From Candidatus Segetimicrobium genomatis (GTDB lineage Bacteria > Sysuimicrobiota > Sysuimicrobiia > Sysuimicrobiales > Segetimicrobiaceae), in NCBI GenBank assembly GCA_005883865.1, contig VBAO01000334.1, positions 2,019 through 7,480 of the forward strand: DNA of 5,462 nt, given 5' to 3'. The notes below the pieces were generated by a model. That model saw only the letters and a list, made by a program, of their open reading frames with translations. It searched no databases and had not been told where the DNA came from. Below, piece by piece: positions 1 through 5,462 of the stretch. Made by a program: the position numbers and the translations under genes. Every line of letters begins with the position of its first letter. Within the stretch, counting starts at the first letter, position 1.

Positions 1-1
1 T

Positions 2-814
2 TACCGGACGATCAGCCGGTTTCTCCTGCTGCTGACCCCCCTGTTCGTCCTGTATATCATCACCGGGTTCATCGTCCATCCCCAGTGGAACGCCGTCCTC
101 CGGGCCACGTTCATCCCGTCGATGGCCTTCACTCCGACCTTCCTCACCGCCGCGCTCGGCCTGCTCGGCGCCACCCTCACCCCCTACATGTTCTTCTGGC
201 AGACGACCGAGGAGATCGAAGCCCACCACAAAGTCGAGGACCTGCCTCATCAGAACCTCGACGTTGCGGTCGGGATGCTGTACGCAAACCTGGTGTTCTA
301 CTTCATCATCCTGGTCGCGGGCGTCGTCTTTTACGGCAAAGGCGTCCGCATCGAGACGGTGGCGGACGCGGCGGCCTCGCTCCGGCCCCTGGCGGGCCCC
401 AACGCGGGACTGCTCTTCGCGCTGGGGATCCTCGCCAGCGGCATCCTGTCCATTCCGGTCATGGCGGCGTGCTCCGCGTACGGGCTGGCCGAGCTGTTCG
501 GATGGGTGGGGGGCCTGGACAAGAAGGTCTGGCAGGCCCGGGGCTTTTACCTCCTCCTCACCGGCGCGCTCGGGGTCGGCGCCGCGATCGCGCTCCTCCA
601 CATCTCACCGGTCGACCTGCTCTTCTGGTCGCAGGTCATCAACGGCTTCCTGCTCCCGCCGCTCTTCGTGGTCCTCCTCCTATTGTGCAACGATCCCCGC
701 ATCCTCCGGGCTCACACCAATGGGTTGGCCTCGAACCTGGTGGGCGGGGGAACGGTGCTCGTGACGGGGGCGCTGGCGATCCTCACGCTCCGGCAACTCA
801 TCGGCGGACACTAG
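2..814 (+). CDS. NRAMP-family divalent metal transporter, C-terminal part (5' end outside window)
   Basis: Partial gene open from the left edge, 270 residues plus TAG stop. NRAMP proteins are proton-coupled inner-membrane importers of divalent metals, mainly Mn2+ or Fe2+. The fragment seems to hold TM5 to the end: a hydrophobic helix at about residues 6-26, a TM6 segment with GATLTPYMFFWQ at 56-67, then helices at about 82-106, 132-160, 180-199, 201-226 and 239-263. The glycine-rich break before the Pro-Tyr pair and the charged stretch after FFWQ match the NRAMP TM6 region. The canonical TM6 Met-Pro-His is Thr-Pro-Tyr here, so the metal-coordinating methionine is absent and the substrate may not be the usual Mn/Fe. 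The TM1 DPGN motif would lie outside the window. An internal ATG at 122 is not the start, because coding similarity continues upstream to the window edge. Family assignment is firm; substrate is unknown. Confidence 0.85.
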   Translation, partial: YRTISRFLLLLTPLFVLYIITGFIVHPQWNAVLRATFIPSMAFTPTFLTAALGLLGATLTPYMFFWQTTEEIEAHHKVEDLPHQNLDVAVGMLYANLVFYFIILVAGVVFYGKGVRIETVADAAASLRPLAGPNAGLLFALGILASGILSIPVMAACSAYGLAELFGWVGGLDKKVWQARGFYLLLTGALGVGAAIALLHISPVDLLFWSQVINGFLLPPLFVVLLLLCNDPRILRAHTNGLASNLVGGGTVLVTGALAILTLRQLIGGH

Positions 815-818
815 AGGA
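813..818 (+). promoter_or_regulatory. Ribosome binding site of the EamA-type permease gene
   Basis: AGAGGA lies 8 nt before the ATG at 827 and overlaps the TAG stop of the NRAMP gene. That stop is in the same frame as the permease, and no other start codon lies between it and 827, so the start is well fixed. The arrangement suggests translational coupling and co-transcription with the NRAMP gene. Confidence 0.6.
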
Positions 819-826
819 CACCCGGG

Positions 827-1741
827 ATGTCGTGGTTCTCCCTCGCGCTCTCGAGCGCGTTCTCGAATTCGGTGGTGAACGTCATCGACAAGATCGTCGT
901 CGAGCGCTACCTGCGGGACCGGTGGAGCTTCCCCTTCTTCATGGCCGCGTTCCTCGGCGTGTACGGGGTGGGGCTCCTCGCGGTGCGGGGCGCGCTCGGG
1001 TGGTTCCGGATCCCCCCGGCGCCGGTGCTCGCGGTGGCCCTGCTCCCCGGCGTGCTCCATTACGTCTCCTCGGTCCTCTACACGAGGACACTGGTCTTGA
1101 CCGATGCGGCCACCGTCGCGGCGATCACCCAGACCGCGCCGCTCTTCGCCGTCGTCTGGGGCTGGCTGGTCTTCGGCGAGCTCTTCCGCCCCCTGAGTTA
1201 TCTCGGCATCGTGCTCAGCGTGTGCTGCAGCGCGCTGCTCAGCATGGAACAGGCGCCCCATGCCCGCCGGCGCGCGTTGAACCCGGTGCTCCTCATGACG
1301 CTCGCCTCCACGATGCTGCGCAGCCTGGGCGACCTGTTCATCAAGGTCACGCTCGGAGGACAGGACTACTGGAACACCTTTGGCCTCAGCCGGGCGGCGC
1401 TGCTGCCCATCACCGGGCTGCTCCTCTTGAACCGCGACCACCGGCGGCTCGTCCTCGGCGCGCTCCGGGCGCAGGGCCCGGTCCTCCTCCCGGGGATGGC
1501 CGCGCTGGAGCTCCTGGCGATCGTCCCGCTGTTGTTGAGCACGATCGCCTTCGCCCTGGGCCCCCTGGGCCTGGTCTCGGCCGTCCGGTATACGACGCCC
1601 CTGTTCGTCCTGGGGATGACGGGCCTCCTGAACGGGCTGCGGCCGGGGCTCGTGCCCGAGCCGGGCGGCCGCGGCCATCTTCTTCGGCGCGTGCTGCTCA
1701 CGGTGGGGATCCTCGCCGGCGTCGTCCTGCTGCGCGCCTGA
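827..1741 (+). CDS. EamA/DMT-superfamily membrane transporter
   Basis: Complete 304-residue inner-membrane protein, a normal length for the drug/metabolite transporter superfamily, which has two tandem EamA repeats and about ten helices. Repeat 1 (about residues 4-140) carries the recognisable DMT pattern: alternating hydrophobic helices, a threonine- and alanine-rich helix leading into TQTAPLF near residue 102, then a Trp-rich helix closed by FGE near 116. Repeat 2 (about 150-303) repeats this less clearly, with a small-residue helix leading into YTTPLF near 258, a short basic loop, and a last helix ending in VVLLRA. DMT proteins export or exchange small metabolites such as amino acids, sugars or purines; nothing here fixes the substrate. 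It begins 12 nt after the NRAMP gene and is followed by a 97-nt gap, so it is probably the last gene of that transcript. It could be an amino acid or metabolite exporter, but this is not shown. Confidence 0.85.
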   Translation: MSWFSLALSSAFSNSVVNVIDKIVVERYLRDRWSFPFFMAAFLGVYGVGLLAVRGALGWFRIPPAPVLAVALLPGVLHYVSSVLYTRTLVLTDAATVAAITQTAPLFAVVWGWLVFGELFRPLSYLGIVLSVCCSALLSMEQAPHARRRALNPVLLMTLASTMLRSLGDLFIKVTLGGQDYWNTFGLSRAALLPITGLLLLNRDHRRLVLGALRAQGPVLLPGMAALELLAIVPLLLSTIAFALGPLGLVSAVRYTTPLFVLGMTGLLNGLRPGLVPEPGGRGHLLRRVLLTVGILAGVVLLRA

Positions 1742-1838
1742 CCGGCCGGGGGAAATCCGCGGGAACGCAACGAACCCAGTGGCGCCCCGGCGCCGGAGCG
1801 CCGTGTGCGATCAACGTCCGAGGGAGCCCAGGCGGTCC
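1742..1838 (+). other. Intergenic gap between the permease gene and the liv operon
   Basis: This is the longest gap upstream of the liv genes and so the likeliest place for their promoter, but I see no convincing -35/-10 pair. It contains GGCGCC at 1781-1786 and 1789-1794. A perfect 6-bp stem (CGGCGC 1788-1793 with GCGCCG 1798-1803, loop CGGA) competes with a 5-bp stem at 1781-1794. No T-run follows, so a classical intrinsic terminator is not supported. AGGGAG at 1821-1826 may serve as a weak ribosome binding site for the GTG at 1839. Confidence 0.4.
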
Positions 1839-2655
1839 GTGCAGCTCGCGCAGGCGGTCCTGAGCGGGATCCAGATCGGGCTGATCTACGCCCTCGTCGC
1901 CGTCGGCCTGACCATCATCTGGGGGCTGATGGGGATGATCAACTTCGCGCACGGCGAGTTGATGATGTGGGGGATGTTCGCCGCCTGGTCGCTCGCGTAC
2001 TTTCTCAAGCTCGACCCCATCGTCACCCTGGTGCCCATCGGCCTCGCGGCCTACCTCGTCGGCGCGGCGATTTACCGCCTGCTGATGGCCCGCGTCCAGC
2101 GGGGGGAGATCTTCACGCAGATCTTCGCAACCTTCGGCCTCCTGCTCTTCATGCAAAATCTGGCCAACGCCGCCTTTACCTCAGACTATCACTTCCTGAG
2201 CAACACCTTCCTGGCCACCCTGTTCGGCGGACGGCTGCGGGTGGGCCCGATGGTCTTTGGCGCCCCCCAGCTCGCCGGCGGCGTCATCGCCTTGATCTGC
2301 TTCCTCCTCCTGTACCTGCTGATCGAACGCACCGAGATCGGCCTGGCCCTGCGGGCGACGTCCGAGGATCCGGAGGCGGCGGCGCTCATGGGCATCAACG
2401 CCACCCGGATGTACACGCTGGCGTGGGGGATCGGCGCCGCCCTGGCCGCGGTCTCCGGGGTCATCGTGGCGAATTTCTTCGCGATCTTCCCCCAGGTCGG
2501 GCTGCCGTTCACCCTGCTCGCCTACGCGACCGTGGCGCTCGGCGGGTTCGGTCACCGCCCTGTTCCTTCCCCCCGCCTTCAAAGATGCGTTCGTCTTCGC
2601 ATCGTATCTCTTCCTGGGCCTGTTCCGGCCCCAGGGGCTGTTCGGGCGCTTCTAG
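1839..2655 (+). pseudogene. livH: Branched-chain amino acid ABC transporter permease LivH, broken by internal deletion and frameshift
   Basis: LivH is one of two inner-membrane permease subunits of the HAAT transporter. Residues 1-238 (to 2552) are clear LivH: an N-terminal helix with GLIYALVAVG, the signature NFAHG at 35-39, and the cytoplasmic ATPase-contact loop around 170-187 (LRATSEDPEAAALMG). After GGFG (2541-2552) similarity stops in this frame. It resumes in the +1 frame from 2551 with VTALFLPPAFKDAF and ends FRPQGLFGRF-TAG at 2655, a typical LivH tail. Against the usual LivH pattern about 17 residues are missing, the conserved G-S-x-x-G-A-x-x-G-G region after GGFG. Adding them back gives about 289 residues, normal for LivH. 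The frame change needs a loss of length 2 modulo 3; about 53 nt fits both facts. GTG 1839 was chosen because LivH similarity starts right there; in-frame GTGs at 1779 and 1803 are alternatives. As written it should not give a working LivH, unless the deletion is an assembly error. Confidence 0.85.
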
Positions 2656-3665
2656 TGTCCACACGACGGACGCCTCGCGGCCGGCGGTGGGGGGGACTCC
2701 TCGGCCTCGCAGGGGTGATCATCGCGGTGGGGTATCCCCTCCCGTTCCAGTGGTCGGGGGTCATCTACTTCCAAACGGTGGGGTTTCTGGTCCTCCTCTA
2801 TTCCGCCCTCGGAATCGCATGGAACATCATCGGGGGATGGTGCGGCCAGTTCGATTTCGGCCCGATGGTCTTCTTCGGGGCCGGCGCGTACGCGATGGGG
2901 GCCGCCGTGAAGTTCCTGGGATTCAACCCGTGGGCCGGGTTCGCGGCGGCGATGCTCTTCACGGTCGCGTTCAGCGCGCTCGTGACCTTTCCCATCACCC
3001 GGCTCCGCGACCACTACTTCGCGATCGCGACCAACGCGATCTGGCTGATCGCGCTCCCCATCGCGACGAACTGGGATCTCATCGGGGGCAGCCAGGGCCT
3101 GTTCATCCCGCTCGGCCGGCCCGAAGGCCTCCTCGCCCAGCTGGCGAGGGTCCTGGCGTACTTCGCGCTCGTGCTCCTGATCGCCGGCCGGCTCGAACAC
3201 ACCAAGCTCGGGTACTGCTTCAAGGCGATTCGGGACGACGAGGAAGGGGCCCAGTCGCTCGGGATCCACACCCGCGTCTACAAGGTGATCGCCCGGTGTT
3301 TCACCGCCGGCATCTACGCGGTGGGCGGCGCCATCTTCGGGATGTGGGCGCTCTCCGTCTTTCCCGACCAGGTCTTCGACATCAACTGGGGCATCGTGCC
3401 GACCATCGCGGTGGTCCTGGGAGGGATCGGGCGGCTGTGGGGCCCGGTCGTCGGCTGTCTGATCCTGGTGCCGCTCTCGCAGTTGATCAGCACCTACCTC
3501 GGCACCGGACCGCTGGCCGGCCGCGGCATCGACCTCGTGGTGTACGGCCTGCTGATCATGATCGTCGCGGCGGCGCGGCCGCAGGGCCTGCTCTCGCTGC
3601 CGTGGCGGCGCTGGCTCGGCGGCGACCCGACCGCGCGCGCCGCCTCCCCGGCCGAGCCCCCATGA
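2655..3665 (+). CDS. livM: Branched-chain amino acid ABC transporter permease LivM
   Basis: Second permease subunit of the HAAT system, 336 residues from GTG 2655, a normal LivM length. The GTG shares its G with the TAG that ends the livH tail, a start-stop arrangement typical of coupled liv genes, which supports this start. The protein has a basic N-terminus, a first helix at about 13-27, then the LivM core motif N57-I-I-G-G followed by GQ and FFGAGAY ending at Y79. The ATPase-contact loop lies at about 190-203 (KAIRDDEEGAQSLG). The C-terminal GGIGRLWGP stretch is the counterpart of the region lost from livH, and the protein ends in a helix with RPQGLLSLP. In the core motif the usual Gly-His is Gly-Pro (G69-P70). 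Because of the livH deletion this gene is in frame with the upstream livH frame, so a LivH-LivM read-through product of about 608 residues is also possible. Its stop overlaps the livG start (ATGA). Confidence 0.92.
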   Translation: MSTRRTPRGRRWGGLLGLAGVIIAVGYPLPFQWSGVIYFQTVGFLVLLYSALGIAWNIIGGWCGQFDFGPMVFFGAGAYAMGAAVKFLGFNPWAGFAAAMLFTVAFSALVTFPITRLRDHYFAIATNAIWLIALPIATNWDLIGGSQGLFIPLGRPEGLLAQLARVLAYFALVLLIAGRLEHTKLGYCFKAIRDDEEGAQSLGIHTRVYKVIARCFTAGIYAVGGAIFGMWALSVFPDQVFDINWGIVPTIAVVLGGIGRLWGPVVGCLILVPLSQLISTYLGTGPLAGRGIDLVVYGLLIMIVAAARPQGLLSLPWRRWLGGDPTARAASPAEPP

Positions 3666-4423
3666 TCGCGCTCCAGGTCGACCGCCTCACCAAACGGTTC
3701 GGCGGCCTCGCGGCCAACGACGGCGTCACCTTCCAGGTCGGGGAGGGCGAGATCGTCGGGCTGATCGGCCCGAACGGGGCCGGGAAGACGACGCTCTTCA
3801 ACTGCATCGCCGGCTACCTGCACCCCGAACAGGGGCAGATCCACGTGTTCGGGCGGGAGGTGACCCACCGCCGTCCGGACCAGATCTGCAAGCTCGGGGT
3901 GTCGCGCACGTGGCAGCTCGTGCGGATCTTCCGCCGGATGAGCGTGCTGGACAACGTGATCTGCGGCGCGTTCAACCGCCTGAACGCCACCGGCGCCGCC
4001 AGGAAGCTGGCGCTGCGCCTCGTCGCGTTCGCGGGTCTCGGGGGAAAGGAGGAGGTGATCGCCGGGACCCTGACCCTGGCCGACAAGAAGCGGCTCGAGA
4101 TCACGCGCGCGCTGGCCACCCTGCCGCGCGTGCTGCTGCTCGACGAGGCCATGTCCGGCCTCACGCCGGCCGAGACCGGTGCGGCCGTCGATCTGGTGCG
4201 CCTCGTGCATCGGGATTTTCAGCGGGAATTCGCCGGGGCGTCCGGCCCGATGGCGATCTGCGTGGTGGAGCATGTGATGGAGGTGGTCATGCCTCTCTCC
4301 CACCGGGTCATCGTGCTCAACTACGGCAGGCTGATCGCCGACGGCGAGCCCGAGGCGGTCTCCCGGGACGAACACGTCATCAACGCCTACCTGGGCCAGA
4401 AGTACAGTGCTCGACGTCGCTGA
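3662..4423 (+). CDS. livG: Branched-chain amino acid ABC transporter ATP-binding protein LivG
   Basis: Cytoplasmic ATPase subunit, 253 residues, the usual LivG size. Walker A is GPNGAGKTT at 36-44, the Q-loop glutamine is Q85 in RTWQLVRIF, Walker B is VLLLDE at 157-162, the D-loop region is SGLTPAE at 165-171, and the switch histidine is H204 in VEHVME. RTWQ, with the following F and NV, and the ending NAYLG are typical of LivG rather than LivF. The ABC signature is degenerate: LTLADKKRLE at 137-146 stands where LSGGQ or LPYGQ is expected. I believe such variants occur in a LivG subgroup, so this need not mean loss of activity. The linker before the switch histidine (about 183-198) looks somewhat long. 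ATG 3662 overlaps the livM stop as ATGA with no clear Shine-Dalgarno, implying translational coupling. It should pair with LivF on the permease dimer. Confidence 0.95.
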   Translation: MIALQVDRLTKRFGGLAANDGVTFQVGEGEIVGLIGPNGAGKTTLFNCIAGYLHPEQGQIHVFGREVTHRRPDQICKLGVSRTWQLVRIFRRMSVLDNVICGAFNRLNATGAARKLALRLVAFAGLGGKEEVIAGTLTLADKKRLEITRALATLPRVLLLDEAMSGLTPAETGAAVDLVRLVHRDFQREFAGASGPMAICVVEHVMEVVMPLSHRVIVLNYGRLIADGEPEAVSRDEHVINAYLGQKYSARRR

Positions 4424-5117
4424 CCTCAGGGTCTCGTACGCGGGCGAGGTCCCGGCGCTCCACGGCGTTTCGCTGACCGTCGGGGAGGGTGAGGCGGTGG
4501 CGCTCGTCGGGGCGAACGGGGCCGGGAAGACGACCCTCCTCAAGGCCCTCGCCGGCCTGGTCGAGGTCGCCGACGGCGGCATCACGTTCCGCGGGCGCAC
4601 GATCACGCGCCTTCCTGCCGACGAGCGGGTCGGGTTGGGCATCGCGCTGGTCCCCGAGGGGCGGCGGCTCTTCGGCCGGCTCCGGGTGCGCGACAACCTC
4701 ACCCTGGGCACGTACACGAACAAGGATCCCGCGCACCGCGCCGGGAGGCTCGGGTTCGTCTACTCGCTCTTTCCGATCCTTCGGGAACGCGCGGAGCAGC
4801 GGGCCGGCACCCTGAGCGGCGGTGAGCAGCAGATGCTGGCGATGGCGCGGGCGCTGATGGCGGACCCCAAGGTGCTCATGCTCGATGAGCCGTCCTTGGG
4901 ACTGATGCCCTCGATGGTCGACCAGATCATGGAGGTGCTGCAGCGGCTCCACCGCGAGCAGGGCCTGACCATCGTGCTGGTCGAGCAAAACGTCCACGCG
5001 GCCCTCGAGACCTGCGGACGCGGCTATGTACTCCAAACCGGGCGGGTGGTCGCGCAGGGCGCGAGCGCGCAGTTGCTCGCCACCGATCTCATCCGGAAGT
5101 CCTACCTCGGCATCTGA
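4407..5117 (+). CDS. livF: Branched-chain amino acid ABC transporter ATP-binding protein LivF
   Basis: Second ATPase subunit, 236 residues, the normal LivF length. Walker A is GANGAGKTT at 35-43. The LivF-type PEGRRLF at 83-89 is followed by the NL pair at 97-98. The ABC signature LSGGE at 136-140 is canonical, and Walker B with the D-loop is VLMLDEPSLGL at 156-166. The switch region reads VEQN at 192-195, with glutamine where most ABC ATPases have histidine, which is usual for LivF. The C-terminus KSYLGI is also characteristic. Translation probably starts at GTG 4407, inside livG, giving a 17-nt overlap; the LDVADLRVSY N-terminus matches the first beta strand of the family, so no later start is needed. 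There is no obvious Shine-Dalgarno, so coupling to livG is likely. With its intact signature it complements the degenerate one in LivG. Confidence 0.95.
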   Translation: MLDVADLRVSYAGEVPALHGVSLTVGEGEAVALVGANGAGKTTLLKALAGLVEVADGGITFRGRTITRLPADERVGLGIALVPEGRRLFGRLRVRDNLTLGTYTNKDPAHRAGRLGFVYSLFPILRERAEQRAGTLSGGEQQMLAMARALMADPKVLMLDEPSLGLMPSMVDQIMEVLQRLHREQGLTIVLVEQNVHAALETCGRGYVLQTGRVVAQGASAQLLATDLIRKSYLGI

Positions 5118-5183
5118 CGACGGCGCGGCAGGAGATCCTCCGACGCCGCCAAACTCCTTCCCGGTCCGGCCCGGAGCACCACG
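5118..5183 (+). other. Gap between livF and the binding-protein gene, with a possible stem-loop
   Basis: The short gap after the tightly packed liv genes holds GGAG (5131-5134), a 3-nt loop ATC, and CTCC (5138-5141). It is flanked by GGCG at 5122-5125 and CGCC at 5144-5147, which could extend the structure with an imperfect internal loop. No T-run follows, so this is not a standard intrinsic terminator. It might be an mRNA-processing or attenuation element that sets the binding-protein level apart from the membrane subunits, but in such GC-rich DNA it could be chance. Confidence 0.25.
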
Positions 5184-5190
5184 AGGAGGT
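5184..5190 (+). promoter_or_regulatory. Strong Shine-Dalgarno of the substrate-binding protein gene
   Basis: AGGAGGT, a perfect match to the anti-Shine-Dalgarno core, ends 9 nt before the ATG at 5200. It is the strongest ribosome binding site in the window and decides the start over the in-frame ATG at 5278. It fits the need for many binding-protein copies per transporter. Confidence 0.75.
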
Positions 5191-5199
5191 GTCGCGTCC

Positions 5200-5462
5200 A
5201 TGCGGTGGGGGAATCCAGGCGTCCGGGTGGCCCTGCTCCTCACCGCGCTCGCGCCGGCCCTCTCGGCCCAGGCGCCCATGCCGGCCGCGGTCGGTGCCGG
5301 GGCGGGCAAGGACGTCCCGGTGGGAATCGTGATCCCGCTGACCGGGGCGTTCGCCAGCCTCGGCCAGGAGCACCTGTGGGCGGACCAGACCGCCGTCGAC
5401 ATCGTCAACAACGCCCACCCCGACATCTCGATCTATTACGCGAAGACCGAAGGCCTGCCCAC
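5200..5462 (+). CDS. Branched-chain amino acid-type ABC transporter substrate-binding protein, N-terminal part (runs off right edge)
   Basis: First 87 codons of a periplasmic-binding-protein-like gene (Leu/Ile/Val-binding, Peripla_BP_6 type); the 3' end is outside the window. Residues 1-25 form a Sec signal peptide: Arg at 2 and 9, a hydrophobic core at 10-21, and a likely signal peptidase I site after AQA at residue 25. No lipobox cysteine is seen, so it should be a soluble exported protein rather than a lipoprotein. After an Ala/Gly-rich linker, the first beta strand and loop read VGIVIPLTGAF at 41-51, followed by G55 and a helix containing AVDIVNN at 65-71, the standard start of this fold. 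The stretch HPDISIYYAKTEGLP at 73-87 resembles Liv-type binding proteins in which a ligand-domain GGAK-like strand follows. It would capture an amino acid or similar ligand and deliver it to the LivHMGF complex encoded just upstream. The ligand cannot be read from this fragment. Confidence 0.88.
   Translation, partial: MRWGNPGVRVALLLTALAPALSAQAPMPAAVGAGAGKDVPVGIVIPLTGAFASLGQEHLWADQTAVDIVNNAHPDISIYYAKTEGLP

Noticed and set aside
1742..1838. Intrinsic terminator after the EamA-type gene
   Set aside because: Short GC stems are present but none is followed by a T-run.
1779..1838. Earlier GTG starts for livH at 1779 or 1803
   Set aside because: The extra residues are Arg/Pro-rich and unlike LivH N-termini; similarity begins right after the GTG at 1839.
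85..1863. 592-codon + strand open frame across the NRAMP and EamA genes
   Set aside because: Arg/Pro-rich shadow frame. The NRAMP and EamA frames give clear hydrophobic helices and family motifs, and this one does not.
2569..2574. A homopolymer error in the C6 run as the cause of the livH frame change
   Set aside because: The LivH-like reading in the +1 frame already starts before the run (VTALFLPP from 2551), and the original frame loses similarity at 2552. The break is therefore upstream of the C run, and a single-base error would not delete residues.
2541..2580. Programmed ribosomal frameshift in livH
   Set aside because: There is no slippery heptamer at the junction, and frameshifting would not explain the roughly 17 missing conserved residues.
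1805..4423. 872-codon + strand open frame ending with LivG
   Set aside because: Only the last part (from 3662) is a real gene. The upstream part is the out-of-frame shadow of livH and livM and reads as Arg/Pro/Gly-rich nonsense.
3494..4723. Long minus-strand open frame opposite livM, livG and livF (409 codons), and similar ones at 680-1678 and 4380-5426
   Set aside because: GC-rich codons with G/C third positions leave few stops on the opposite strand. The translations are low-complexity, rich in Arg, Pro, Glu and Gly, with no recognisable domain, while the + strand genes have full family motifs.

Overview
This is a GC-rich bacterial window. GC is clearly above 60% by eye, most codons end in G or C, and three GTG starts are proposed. 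Every gene I can support is on the + strand and all encode membrane transport. There are no RNA genes, mobile elements or CRISPR arrays. The organism cannot be named from this sequence. A high-GC environmental lineage rich in branched-chain amino acid ABC transporters (for example Rokubacteria-like or related metagenomic groups) would fit, but that is a weak inference.

Left part (1-1741): the C-terminal part of an NRAMP-family metal transporter enters from the left edge. Twelve bases after it comes a complete EamA/DMT-superfamily permease with a good ribosome binding site. The two probably share a transcript.

Middle and right (1839-5462): a high-affinity branched-chain amino acid (HAAT/Liv-type) ABC transporter operon in the order livH-livM-livG-livF-substrate-binding protein. 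Junctions are tight: livH/livM share one base (TAGTG), livM/livG overlap as ATGA, and livG/livF overlap by 17 nt. An 82-nt gap then leads to the binding-protein gene, which has a near-perfect Shine-Dalgarno and a signal peptide and runs off the right edge. LivH and LivM would form the membrane pore, LivG and LivF the ATPase pair, and the exported protein would deliver ligand. Branched-chain amino acids are the family default. Related systems carry other amino acids, amides or urea, so the substrate is not settled.

The most notable feature is that livH is broken. At about 2550 the reading frame changes and roughly 17 conserved residues are missing. The true LivH C-terminus follows in another frame (2551-2655). 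The damage removes livH's own stop from the original frame, so that frame runs through 34 nonsense codons straight into livM as one LivH-LivM open frame. This is either a real inactivating deletion of about 53 nt or an assembly error. I found no convincing novel system here; the rest is an ordinary transport locus with some divergent motifs.
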